A DNA stretch of 26,029 nt from Oscillospiraceae bacterium (GCA_017646545.1 JAGCMI010000116.1:1-26029); one strand, 5' to 3'. Counted from the stretch's first letter, positions 15,768-24,172 are shown. Numbers and translations are program-made. The notes: generated by a model from the sequence alone, not told the origin.

Positions 15768-17221
15768 AAGGATACATCAAAACAATTGCCCTTTTTCTGG
15801 TGCTTGTGATGTTGCTGCCTGCCACGGTCCTTGCGGCGGAAGCAGCCCTGCCCAGCTATTATCAGGAAAGCTACTATGCGGAACTTTCTTCGCTGTATCA
15901 GAATCTGAAGGATGTGAAGGGCCCCAAAATCGTGGTGGTGGGCGGCAGTAATGTGGCCTTCGGCCTAAATGCGGAACTGCTGGAGCAAACCCTCAGAGAA
16001 AAAGGGTTTGACTATACGGTGTGCCCCTTTGGCCTTTATGCCGCGGTGGGTACTTCCGCCATGCTGGATCTGTCCAGAGATGCATTGAACGAGGGGGATA
16101 TCGTGGTTCTGGCCATGGAGCCCACCTCTGAAACCATGTCCTCCTATTTTGGCGCTACCGCCTTCTGGAAATGCGCGGAAGATGACCCGGAAATGTTCTG
16201 GGGCGTCAGCCGGGATAAGCAGAATGCCCTGTTGGGAAATTACATCCCCTATTTGCAGGAGCGTTATGAAATTCACACTTCCGGCATGGTGCCGGTGGTG
16301 GAGGGCGTGTATGCCAAGGCCTCCTTCAATGAGCGGGGGGATATGATCTTTGAGCGTTTGGGAAATACCATGGCCCTTGGCTATGATACCGCAGCGCCGG
16401 TGGATCTGGGGGCGGTACAAATTTCCCCGGATTTTGCCAAGCAGGTCAATGACTATTGCGCCGCTGCACAGAAGGCGGGGGCGCAGGTGTGTTTCAGTTT
16501 CAGCCCCGTGAACCGCGCGGCTTTGGTCAGCACCGATGAAGCGGATGTGCAGGCCTTTTTTCAGCACTGCAACACCACCTTTGATTGCCCGGTGATCAGC
16601 GATCCCAACGCCTATATTCTCGACAGCGGTTGGTTCTATGACACCAATTTCCACTTAAATTCGGACGGGGCCCTTTTGCGTACCTATCTGCTGGCGGAGG
16701 ATCTGCTGGTATGGCTGGGTTGTTATGAGAAGCTTGTCTACGATCTGCCCCCAATGCCGGACTTCATCGCCCAAACCCAGCAATCTACAGCAAGCACCGC
16801 TGATTTTACTTATGAACCCATCCACGACCAGCAGGGCGAGATTTTGGGCTACAGAATCAGCGGCCTGACCGACACCGGTCTGCAGGCGCAGGAATTGACG
16901 GTTCCGTCGGTCTATGCTGACCGGCCGGTGGTGGGCTTCACCGCCGATGCGCTGGCGGGCGCCACCGCGTTGCAGGCTTTGCAGATTCCGGAATCCATTG
17001 AAACATTGCCGGACGGTCTGTTCCGGGAGTGTCCTGCCATGGATCGGCTGATTCTGGAACACAGAGACCGGCTTTGTACGGTGACAAGCCATACCTTCGA
17101 CGGTGCGGATCAAATCAAAATCTTTGTTCCCTCTAAGTCCTATGCCATGTACCGGGACGGAGATGGCTGTGAAACAAATCCCTGGACCCAATATTTGCAA
17201 CGAATTTATCCTTATGGATGA
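15764..17221 (+). CDS. Exported SGNH/DltD-like acyl-esterase domain fused to leucine-rich repeats
   Basis: A 485-residue exported protein. A signal segment (about 1-26, ending PATVLAAEA) is followed by an SGNH-like domain at about 45-330 with block I VVVGGSNVAFG (Ser62) and block V FYDTNFHLNSDGALLRTY (Asp293, His297), consistent with an intact Ser-Asp-His set. A C-terminal BspA-type leucine-rich region follows at about 345-485 (GFTADALAGATALQALQIPE). The domain order is the inverse of the previous gene. The ATG at 15764 overlaps the upstream TGA in ATGA and has GGGAGG upstream; a longer TTG start at 15752 is unlikely. By analogy with AlgJ/AlgX and DltD, it would complete acyl transfer outside the membrane. 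The repeats may bind the acceptor. Confidence 0.85.
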   Translation: MKGYIKTIALFLVLVMLLPATVLAAEAALPSYYQESYYAELSSLYQNLKDVKGPKIVVVGGSNVAFGLNAELLEQTLREKGFDYTVCPFGLYAAVGTSAMLDLSRDALNEGDIVVLAMEPTSETMSSYFGATAFWKCAEDDPEMFWGVSRDKQNALLGNYIPYLQERYEIHTSGMVPVVEGVYAKASFNERGDMIFERLGNTMALGYDTAAPVDLGAVQISPDFAKQVNDYCAAAQKAGAQVCFSFSPVNRAALVSTDEADVQAFFQHCNTTFDCPVISDPNAYILDSGWFYDTNFHLNSDGALLRTYLLAEDLLVWLGCYEKLVYDLPPMPDFIAQTQQSTASTADFTYEPIHDQQGEILGYRISGLTDTGLQAQELTVPSVYADRPVVGFTADALAGATALQALQIPESIETLPDGLFRECPAMDRLILEHRDRLCTVTSHTFDGADQIKIFVPSKSYAMYRDGDGCETNPWTQYLQRIYPYG

Positions 17222-17227
17222 TAGGAC

Positions 17228-17256
17228 TTGAACTAAAGGAAAAAAAGTGTTAAAAT
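17228..17256 (+). promoter_or_regulatory. Sigma-70-type promoter of the GH2 operon
   Basis: TTGAAC (17228-17233) and TAAAAT (17251-17256) are separated by exactly 17 bases. Transcription would begin near 17263 and give a leader of about 190 bases before the GH2 start. Confidence 0.7.
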
Positions 17257-17366
17257 AGTTTTATCGACCAAAATTGTAACCTGAAAATGATGCGCGGATG
17301 GGCAATGCCGGGTATCCGGCGCGGTCCTATCAGCAAAAGCAAGTGACCCAAGCAATATTTCCCTGC

Positions 17367-17380
17367 CGGATGATCATCCG
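17367..17380. promoter_or_regulatory. 14-base perfect palindrome in the GH2 leader
   Basis: CGGATGATCATCCG is fully self-complementary. It lies about 70 bases before the GH2 start and downstream of the predicted promoter, a position suitable for a repressor operator. The protein that would bind it is not identifiable here. Confidence 0.45.
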
Positions 17381-17450
17381 TATCCTCCTTTTTCTGTGAG
17401 TTCGCTATTGGCGCAGGGATGTATTTTATTTTCTTCCATAGGAGGTAATT

Positions 17451-19370
17451 ATGCGAAAAGAGCAACTGATCAACGACAATTGGCTATTCCGTTACCATGA
17501 CGGCAGTGTGACGCAGGTGAATGTTCCCCATACCTGGAATGCCCTGGATGGACAGGATGGCGGTAATGACTACTGGCGTGGCACCTGTACATACGAGAAA
17601 ACCTTCGCTGCACCGGAATTTGCTGCGGACGAGTGTGTTTATCTGGACTTTGCAGGTGTCAATGCATCTGCGAAGGTGATTCTCAATGGCGCCGTCGTTG
17701 CCACCCATGATGGTGGCTACTCCACCTTCCGCTGCGATGTAACCGCACAGCTGAAGGCAGAGAACCATCTGGTGGTTGAAGTGGATAACTCCGTCAACGA
17801 CCGTGTGTATCCCCAGAAGGCGGACTTTACCTTCTATGGCGGCATTTACAGAGATGTAAAGATGATCGTTCTGAACAAGAACCACTTTGATCTGGATTAT
17901 TTTGGCAGCTCCGGTCTGGCGGTGAATGCGGAGGTCAAGGGCAAGGACGCCCATGTCCATGTCCGCACTTGGGCCAACTGCCAGGGTGAGGTTTCCATCA
18001 CCTTGAAGGATGCCCAGGGTAATGTGGTGGCCACCGGCTCCGGCATGGATACCAACATTGTGATTTCCAATGTGCATCTGTGGGACGGCATCGCCGATCC
18101 CTACCTCTACACCTGCTGTGCGGAACTGACCGTCGATGGCAAGGTGGTGGATGCAGTTTCTGCCCGCTTTGGCGCCCGTTACTTCCATGTGGATCCCCAG
18201 AAGGGCTTCTTCCTCAACGGCAGAAGCTATCCTCTGCGCGGTGTCTGCCGCCATCAGGACTGGAAGGGCATTGGCAACGCCATTTCCAAGGTGCACCACG
18301 ATACGGACATGGCCATCATCCGGGAGATCGGCGCCAATACCATTCGTCTGGCGCACTATCAGCATGATCAGTATTTCTACGATCTGTGCGATGAATACGG
18401 CATGGTGGTCTGGGCGGAGATTCCTTACATCTCCGAGCATATGCCCAATGGCCGTGAAAATACCATCAGCCAGATGAAGGAACTGATTGTCCAGAACTAC
18501 AATCATGCTTCCATTTGCGTATGGGGCATCTCCAATGAGATCACCATCTCCACCAAGAATAACAAGGATATGATGGATAACCATCGGGTCCTGAACGATC
18601 TGATCCACGAAATGGATCCCAGCCGACCCACCACGCTGGCCTGCTACGCAGTCTGCGGCCCGTTCAATCCCGTTGCCCATAAGGTTTCTGACATCGTCAG
18701 CTGGAACCTGTATCTGGGCTGGTATGTGCCGGGTATGTTCCTGAACAAGCTGTGGGTGGACTTCTTCCATGCGATTTATCCCAAGCGCTGCCTGGGTTAC
18801 TCGGAGTACGGCTGCGAATGTATGCCCAATCTCCATTCCTCCCATCCCAGAAGAGGCGACCAGAGTGAGGAGTATCAGTGCAAGTACAATGAGTACATGC
18901 TGAACTTCTTTGAAAAGCGTCCGTTTATGTGGGCTACCCACTTATGGAATATGTTCGACTTTGCCGCTGATGCAAGAAACCAGGGCGGTGAGCCGGGTAT
19001 GAACCACAAGGGTCTGGTGACCTTTGACCGTAAGACCAGAAAGGATAGCTTCTACATCTACAAGGCATGGTGGAGCAAGGATCCCTTCGTTTACCTTTGC
19101 GGCAGACGGTATGTTGACCGGGCCGAGAAGGAGACCGAGGTGAAGGTTTACTCCAACTGCCCGGAAGTTACCCTCTACGCCAACGGCAAGAAGGTAGCCA
19201 CCAAAACGGGTGATAAGGTCTTTACTTTCCGCATTCCTCTGACCGGAGAAGTAAAGCTGGAGGCTGTTTCCGGTGATTGCCGGGACGAGATCGCAATCCG
19301 CCATGTGGATAAGGCCAACCCTGCCTACAAGCTGGGCAAGGATGGCGGCAATGGCGGCAACTGGACCTAA
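17451..19370 (+). CDS. GH2 glycosidase, probable beta-glucuronidase (or beta-galactosidase)
   Basis: A 639-residue cytosolic GH2 hydrolase with no signal peptide. Order: jelly-roll sugar-binding domain (1 to about 150, VPHTWNALDG, YGGIYRDV), immunoglobulin-like domain (about 160-255), TIM barrel from about 262 (GVCRHQDW), and a short C-terminal beta domain. WGISNE gives the acid/base Glu363 and GYSEYGCE the nucleophile Glu452. MNHKG provides Asn518 and Lys520, matching the NxK motif that contacts the carboxylate in beta-glucuronidases, although some beta-galactosidases have similar residues. Downstream genes encode a GPH symporter and a fructuronate-reductase-like SDR, which favours glucuronide use. 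TAGGAGG lies just before the start. Strong codon bias suggests high expression. Confidence 0.9.
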   Translation: MRKEQLINDNWLFRYHDGSVTQVNVPHTWNALDGQDGGNDYWRGTCTYEKTFAAPEFAADECVYLDFAGVNASAKVILNGAVVATHDGGYSTFRCDVTAQLKAENHLVVEVDNSVNDRVYPQKADFTFYGGIYRDVKMIVLNKNHFDLDYFGSSGLAVNAEVKGKDAHVHVRTWANCQGEVSITLKDAQGNVVATGSGMDTNIVISNVHLWDGIADPYLYTCCAELTVDGKVVDAVSARFGARYFHVDPQKGFFLNGRSYPLRGVCRHQDWKGIGNAISKVHHDTDMAIIREIGANTIRLAHYQHDQYFYDLCDEYGMVVWAEIPYISEHMPNGRENTISQMKELIVQNYNHASICVWGISNEITISTKNNKDMMDNHRVLNDLIHEMDPSRPTTLACYAVCGPFNPVAHKVSDIVSWNLYLGWYVPGMFLNKLWVDFFHAIYPKRCLGYSEYGCECMPNLHSSHPRRGDQSEEYQCKYNEYMLNFFEKRPFMWATHLWNMFDFAADARNQGGEPGMNHKGLVTFDRKTRKDSFYIYKAWWSKDPFVYLCGRRYVDRAEKETEVKVYSNCPEVTLYANGKKVATKTGDKVFTFRIPLTGEVKLEAVSGDCRDEIAIRHVDKANPAYKLGKDGGNGGNWT

Positions 19371-19402
19371 TTCATCATTGTCTAAGTTAAGGAGAAAGTA
19401 GT

Positions 19403-21004
19403 ATGAAAGAAAACAACGGCATCAACCGTGCCAAATTCTACCAATTGGCACTGTTCCCCATGAACAATGGTGCAACTAATGTGTACTTTGTTCTGATTCT
19501 GTCCTATATTGCCACCTTCGGCAATAAGGTTCTGGGCATTGCCATGGTCTTTGCGTCCTTTATGGTCACCGGCATGCGCGTGTTCGACGCCATCACCGAC
19601 CCCATCATCGGCGCCATCATTGACAAGACCGACGGCAAATTCGGTAAATTCCGTCCCTTCATGGTCATCGGTAATGCCATTATGGCCTTGTCCGTGATCG
19701 CTCTGTACATCCTGACCCCCCTGGTGCCCGCTACCATGATGTGGCTGCGCTACACCCTGTTTATCATCCTGTATGCAGTTTGGGTTATCGGCTATACCTT
19801 CCAGACTTCCGTTACCCGTTCCGCACAGCCCGTTCTGACCAGCGACCCCAAGCAGCGTCCTCTGTTCACTGTGTTTAACACCATCGCCTCTCTGGCCGGT
19901 ATGGGTGTGATGCAGTTTGTCGGCCCCATCGTGGCAGGCAACGGCATTGCCGGTGACTATAACGCCACCTGGTTTGCCATCATGACCCCCGTGGATATCG
20001 TGGTGTCCGTGCTGCTGACCCTGTTGGCCATTGTTGGTATCTGGGAAAAGGACCAGAGCAAGTACTTTGGTATTGGCGGCAAGCAGGAGACTGTGAAGGT
20101 TTCCGAGTATATTGGCATTATCAAGAACAACAAGCCCCTGCAGCGCCTGATGGTCGCTGGCGGCGGCTGCAAGCTGGCTCTGTCCATCGCTACCAATGTT
20201 ACCGTTCTGTGCATGCTCTACGGCTGCATGACCCAGTTTGGCACCACCGTCAATGCTGCCGGTGAAGTCATTGGTCAGAACCGTTACGATAGCCTGTATC
20301 TGATCATGATGGTCATGGGCTATGTGTTCTCCGCTCCCTTCTTCCTGCTGACTGTTCGTACCTCTCAGAAGCATGGTCAGAAGAAGTCTTTGATGACCTA
20401 TGTCACCGTGGCACTGCTGTGCTATGTGGGCGTGCTGGCAATGCTGCTGCTGTGGAAGCAGGGCAACCCCGCATGGAATCTGAATGTTTTCGAAGGCGCT
20501 CTGCTCGGCTCCGACTTTAAGATCACCATCAACCTCTACACCATCCTCTTCGTGCTGTTCTTTGGTGTTGGCTATGGTGCTTACTATGCCACCGCTGATA
20601 TGCCCATCCCCATGGTTGCTGACTGCGCCGACTATGAAACCTACCGCTCCGGTAGATTCATCCCCGGTATCATGGGTACTCTGTTCAGCCTGGTGGACAA
20701 GCTGGTTTCCTCTCTGTCCGCTACGGTGGTTTCCATTGCGCTGCTGTTCATCGGTGTCAACGAACTGCCCACCAAGGCAACTCCTTATGCCGAAGGCATG
20801 AACTGGGTGGTTATCGCGCTGTTCTGCCTGGTGCCCATGTGCGCCTGGATCGCAACCCTGATCTCCATGAAGGGCTATGAGCTGACCGGCGAGCGTCTGA
20901 AGACCGTTCAGGCTGTCAATGTGGCTCGTAAGAATGCCATTGCCAATGGTATGTCCACAGAAGAGGCTATGGCCACCATCACCGACGAGACCGTCGCAAA
21001 GTAA
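19403..21004 (+). CDS. GPH-family glycoside/hexuronide:cation symporter
   Basis: A 533-residue polytopic transporter of the glycoside-pentoside-hexuronide family within the major facilitator superfamily (MelB, XynP and UidB relatives), expected to have about 12 helices. The family signature is clear near the N-terminus: MRVFDAITDPIIGAIIDKTD followed by GKFGKFRPFMVIGN. A second matching region is CADYETYRSGRFIPGIMGTL in the C-terminal half. It begins 32 bases after the GH2 stop, with AAGGAG upstream, and would import the GH2 substrate with Na+ or H+. Given its neighbours a glucuronide is the likely cargo, but this is inference. Confidence 0.92.
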   Translation: MKENNGINRAKFYQLALFPMNNGATNVYFVLILSYIATFGNKVLGIAMVFASFMVTGMRVFDAITDPIIGAIIDKTDGKFGKFRPFMVIGNAIMALSVIALYILTPLVPATMMWLRYTLFIILYAVWVIGYTFQTSVTRSAQPVLTSDPKQRPLFTVFNTIASLAGMGVMQFVGPIVAGNGIAGDYNATWFAIMTPVDIVVSVLLTLLAIVGIWEKDQSKYFGIGGKQETVKVSEYIGIIKNNKPLQRLMVAGGGCKLALSIATNVTVLCMLYGCMTQFGTTVNAAGEVIGQNRYDSLYLIMMVMGYVFSAPFFLLTVRTSQKHGQKKSLMTYVTVALLCYVGVLAMLLLWKQGNPAWNLNVFEGALLGSDFKITINLYTILFVLFFGVGYGAYYATADMPIPMVADCADYETYRSGRFIPGIMGTLFSLVDKLVSSLSATVVSIALLFIGVNELPTKATPYAEGMNWVVIALFCLVPMCAWIATLISMKGYELTGERLKTVQAVNVARKNAIANGMSTEEAMATITDETVAK

Positions 21005-21016
21005 TAGACAATGCTG

Positions 21017-21048
21017 CTCCTTGCCCCCGTCGTATTGGGGGCAAGGAG
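21017..21048 (+). promoter_or_regulatory. Strong intercistronic hairpin after the symporter gene
   Basis: CTCCTTGCCCCC (21017-21028) pairs perfectly with GGGGGCAAGGAG (21037-21048) around an 8-base loop. It is followed by TTCTAAATC, not a true T run, so it may be a leaky terminator or a stabilising hairpin. Confidence 0.65.
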
Positions 21049-21052
21049 TTCT

Positions 21053-21088
21053 AAATCTCCCCACTTCTGCCTTTGGACGGGGAGATTT
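21053..21088 (+). promoter_or_regulatory. Second intercistronic hairpin before the SDR gene
   Basis: AAATCTCCCC (21053-21062) pairs with GGGGAGATTT (21079-21088) with a 16-base loop, ending 21 bases before the SDR start codon. Together with the hairpin at 21017 it probably sets the expression of the SDR relative to the symporter. Confidence 0.55.
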
Positions 21089-21109
21089 CGTACAGAAAGG
21101 GAAAATACG

Positions 21110-21964
21110 ATGGAAAGAAATGTATTGACAACGGATTTGACCGGCAAAGTGGCGGTTGTGACCGGCGCCGGCGGTGTGCTGTGCGGTTATCTTTCAAAGG
21201 TGCTGGCTCGCGCAGGCGCAAAAGTTGCACTGGTAAACCGCAGCGATGCTGCCATCAATCAGTATGCTGCTGAAATCATTGCCGAAGGCGGCATTGCCAA
21301 GGCTTACAAGGGAAATGTCCTCAGCAAGGAGGATATGGAAAAGGTGGCCGCTCAGGTTCTGGAGGATCTGGGTCCTTGTGATATTCTCCTCAATGGCGCC
21401 GGCGGCAACAATCCCCGTGCCACCACGGACAAGGAATTTTATGAACCCGGTGACCTGGAGCGGGATGACATCAAGACTTTCTTTGATTTGGACGATGATG
21501 GCGTGAATATGGTCTTTGACTTGAATGTCAATGGCACCATGATCCCCACCCAGGCTTTTGCCAAGCATATGATTGCCTCCGGTGGCGGCAATATCATCAA
21601 CATCTCTTCCATGAATGCGTTTGTGCCGCTGACCAAGATTCCTGCTTATTCCGGTGCGAAGGCCGCTGTTTCCAATTTCACCCAGTGGCTGGCCGTGCAT
21701 TTCAGTAAGTGTAACATTCGCGTCAATGCCATTGCTCCGGGCTTCTTCTCCAGCAAGCAGAATCAGAGCCTGCTGTTCAACGAGGATGGCACCCCCACAG
21801 CCAGAACCCAGAAGATTCTTGATGGCACCCCCATGGGTCGCTTCGGCAGAACGGAGGAACTGGCAGGCGGCCTGCTGTTTTTGCTCAATGATGCCGCCGC
21901 AGGTTTTATCACGGGCATTGTTTTGCCCATCGATGGCGGTTTCAGCGCCTACTCCGGTGTATAA
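21110..21964 (+). CDS. SDR-family D-fructuronate reductase (mannonate oxidoreductase-like)
   Basis: A 284-residue short-chain dehydrogenase. It has the nucleotide-binding TGAGGVLCG (residues 18-26), the DILLNGAGGN segment, an active-site Ser in NIINISSMNA, and YSGAK with Tyr180 and Lys184. The stretches NGAGGNNPRATTDKEF and the end PIDGGFSAYSGV are what I recall of SDR-type mannonate oxidoreductases, which interconvert D-fructuronate and D-mannonate. That is the step after uronate isomerase in hexuronate breakdown. I chose the ATG at 21110, preceded by AGAAAGGGA; the longer open frame from 21011 runs through two hairpins. It follows the GH2 and GPH genes, which supports glucuronide catabolism. 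Isomerase and UxuA genes are not in the window. Confidence 0.87.
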   Translation: MERNVLTTDLTGKVAVVTGAGGVLCGYLSKVLARAGAKVALVNRSDAAINQYAAEIIAEGGIAKAYKGNVLSKEDMEKVAAQVLEDLGPCDILLNGAGGNNPRATTDKEFYEPGDLERDDIKTFFDLDDDGVNMVFDLNVNGTMIPTQAFAKHMIASGGGNIINISSMNAFVPLTKIPAYSGAKAAVSNFTQWLAVHFSKCNIRVNAIAPGFFSSKQNQSLLFNEDGTPTARTQKILDGTPMGRFGRTEELAGGLLFLLNDAAAGFITGIVLPIDGGFSAYSGV

Positions 21965-21984
21965 AGAGTGAGGAGTAACGATTC

Positions 21985-23091
21985 ATGAGTTATGATTACT
22001 TAATTGTTGGCGCAGGTCTCTTTGGCGCTTGTTTTGCCTAGCAGGCAAAGGCCGCAGGCAAAAAGGTGCTGGTAATCGACAAGCGCGGACATATTGGCGG
22101 CAATATCTACACGGAAGAAATCGAGGGCATTCAGGTACATACCTATGGCGCCCACATTTTCCACACCAATGATAAGACGGTGTGGGAATATGTGAATCGG
22201 TTCGCGGAATTCAACCGCTATACCAATTCCCCGGTGGCCAATTATAAGGGGGAACTGTACTCCCTGCCCTTCAATATGTATACCTTCAATAAGATGTGGG
22301 GCGTCATCACGCCTCAGGAAGCGGAAGCGAAAATCGCCCAGCAGCGGGCGGAGGCCGGCATCACCGAGCCGACCAATCTGGAGGAGCAGGCGATTTCCCT
22401 CATCGGCACGGACATTTATGAAAAGCTGGTCAAGGGCTATACGGAAAAGCAGTGGGGCAGACCCTGCACCGAGCTTCCCAGCTTTATCATCAAGCGTTTG
22501 CCGGTGCGCTTTACCTTCGATAATAACTATTTTAATGCCCTTTATCAGGGCATTCCCATGGGCGGCTATACCGCCATGGTGGAGAGAATGCTCGATGGCA
22601 TCGAGGTTCGACTGAACGAGGATTATCTGGAGCAGAAGCAGACTTGGGATGCCATGGCGGACAAGGTGATCTACACCGGCCCCATTGATCGCTATTTTGA
22701 TTACTGCTACGGCCCTCTGGGTTACCGCAGCGTCCGGTTTGAAACCGAGGTGCTGGATACGGCCAATTTCCAAGGTAATGCGGTGGTGAATTACACGGAC
22801 CGTGAAACACCCTATACCCGCATCATCGAGCACAAGCATTTTGAATTTGGCACCCAGAGTAAGACCGTGATCTCCAGAGAATACAGCTCTGAGTGGCAGC
22901 CCGGTGGGGAAGCCTACTATCCCATCAACGATGAAGCCAACAATGCCCTGTATGAAAAATACAAGGCGCTGGCAGAAAAAGAAACCAAAACCATTTTCGG
23001 AGGCAGATTGGGCCAATACCGCTATTTTGATATGGATGCGGTGCTGCTGTCTGCGTTGGATTTTGCACAAAGAGAAGGAGTACGCACATGA
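21985..23091 (+). CDS. glf: UDP-galactopyranose mutase, interrupted by an in-frame TAG
   Basis: Read through the TAG at 22039-22041, the gene encodes 367 residues, the usual Glf length. Glf is an FAD enzyme converting UDP-galactopyranose to UDP-galactofuranose in the cytosol. The start MSYDYLIVGAGLFGACFA gives the FAD-binding GxGxxG, and after the TAG the protein continues QAKAAGKKVLVIDKRGHIGG and HTYGAHIFHTNDKTVWEYVN, both typical of Glf. The first ATG has GAGGAG upstream. Restart at GTG 22066 would delete the FAD-binding loop, so it is unlikely to give an active enzyme. The 3' end overlaps the glycosyltransferase gene by four bases. Apart from the TAG nothing looks decayed. Confidence 0.88.
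22039..22041 (+). other. In-frame TAG codon 19 of glf
   Basis: The codon lies directly after GLFGACFA and before QAKAAGKK, within the first helix of the FAD-binding fold, at a position that from memory varies between Glf homologues. The frame is intact on both sides. Confidence 0.85.
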
Positions 23092-24098
23092 AACTGCTGA
23101 CTGTAACCGTGCCGTGCTATAATTCCCAGGATTATATGGAAAAATGCATCGACAGCTTGCTGGTCGGTGGAGAAAAGGTGGAGATCATCATCATTGACGA
23201 TGGCTCCAAGGACAATACCGGCGCCATTGCCGATGCTTATGCACAGCGCTATCCGACCATCGTGAAGGTCATCCATCAGGAAAACGGTGGCCACGGCGAG
23301 GGCATCAATCAGGGCTTGGCCCATGCCACCGGCACCTATTTCAAGGTAGTGGACAGCGATGATGTCCTCAGCGAGGATTTCCCCGCATTCCTGAGAAAGC
23401 TGGAGCGTTGCGAAAGACAGGGCGGTGTGGATCTGTTTGTGACCAATTACTTCTACGTCCATACCGATGGCGTAGGCGACCGTTCTATCAATTACGCAAA
23501 CGCATTGCCCCAGAGAAAAATCTTCGGCTGGAAGGACACCAAGGCCTTCCGGATGCATCAGATGCTGACCATTCACTCCTGCACCTTCCGCACGGAGATC
23601 ATGCGTCGCTGGAAAGAGCCTCTGCCCAAGCATGTTTTCTATGAGGACAACCTGATGGTGTGCCAGACCCTGCAGCATGTGGAAAAGATGTACTACATGA
23701 ATGTGGATCTGTACCGCTACTGGATTGGCAGACCGGATCAGTCGGTGCAGCAGAGCGTGTCCATGAAGCGTTATAACCATCAGATTCTGGTGACGGAGCG
23801 CTGCTTCACCTCCATGCGTTTGGATGAGATTCAGGAGCCCATGCTGAAGAAATATTTGAAGCATGAGCTGTTTATGATGTTTGGCATCTCCATTATGTTC
23901 ACCCGCCTCAACAAGACCGAGGAGACCGATGCTGCGCTGGATAAAATGTGGGAAAACTGTATTGCCCACGATCCCAAGTGGGGAAAGCATTTCCGCAAGC
24001 ATACCCCGCTGCGGCTGATCTGCATGCCGGGTAAATTTGGCCGGGAGTTCACCGGTACGGTTTACAAGGTTGCCAATAAAATCGTGCGCTTTAACTAA
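23088..24098 (+). CDS. GT2-family glycosyltransferase
   Basis: A 336-residue cytosolic or membrane-associated transferase with a GT-A fold. It begins LTVTVPCYNSQDYMEKCIDS, has the nucleotide-binding IIIIDDGSKDNT (Asp37-Asp38) and the metal-binding VVDSDD (Asp89-Asp92), with ENGGHGEGIN between. No clear membrane helix follows. Its ATG overlaps the glf stop in ATGA, so it is translated with the mutase. This suggests a UDP-galactofuranose donor and a role in galactofuranose-containing surface polysaccharide, although GT2 specificity cannot be read from sequence. A strong terminator follows. Confidence 0.9.
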   Translation: MKLLTVTVPCYNSQDYMEKCIDSLLVGGEKVEIIIIDDGSKDNTGAIADAYAQRYPTIVKVIHQENGGHGEGINQGLAHATGTYFKVVDSDDVLSEDFPAFLRKLERCERQGGVDLFVTNYFYVHTDGVGDRSINYANALPQRKIFGWKDTKAFRMHQMLTIHSCTFRTEIMRRWKEPLPKHVFYEDNLMVCQTLQHVEKMYYMNVDLYRYWIGRPDQSVQQSVSMKRYNHQILVTERCFTSMRLDEIQEPMLKKYLKHELFMMFGISIMFTRLNKTEETDAALDKMWENCIAHDPKWGKHFRKHTPLRLICMPGKFGREFTGTVYKVANKIVRFN

Positions 24099-24140
24099 AA
24101 TTTGTTTTTCTACGGACCATCGCAAAGTTGATTGCAGAAT

Positions 24141-24172
24141 AAAAAGCCGGCACCTACGGGTGCCGGCTTTTT
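24141..24172 (+). terminator. Rho-independent terminator with TACG loop
   Basis: A perfect 14-bp stem (24141-24154 with 24159-24172) closes a TACG loop, which in RNA is a C(UACG)G-type extra-stable tetraloop. The T run is part of the 3' arm and an A run begins the 5' arm, so it could work in both directions. Confidence 0.93.

Noticed and set aside
10637..17221. A standard dltABCD operon
   Set aside because: There is no DltC-like carrier protein with a DSL site, a terminator splits ligase from acyltransferase, and the partner proteins are leucine-rich-repeat fusions not typical of DltD.
17257..17450. A known riboswitch in the GH2 leader
   Set aside because: I compared it mentally with SAM, TPP, cobalamin, purine, glycine, c-di-GMP, ZTP and fluoride classes and found no matching conserved core.
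19382..21064. A 560-residue minus-strand frame opposite the symporter
   Set aside because: Composition is dominated by His, Gly and Gln from complementing biased codons. The plus strand has clear GPH motifs.
22066..23091. glf starting at GTG 22066
   Set aside because: It lacks the GxGxxG FAD-binding loop encoded upstream in the same frame, and there is no ribosome-binding site. The ATG at 21985 has one.
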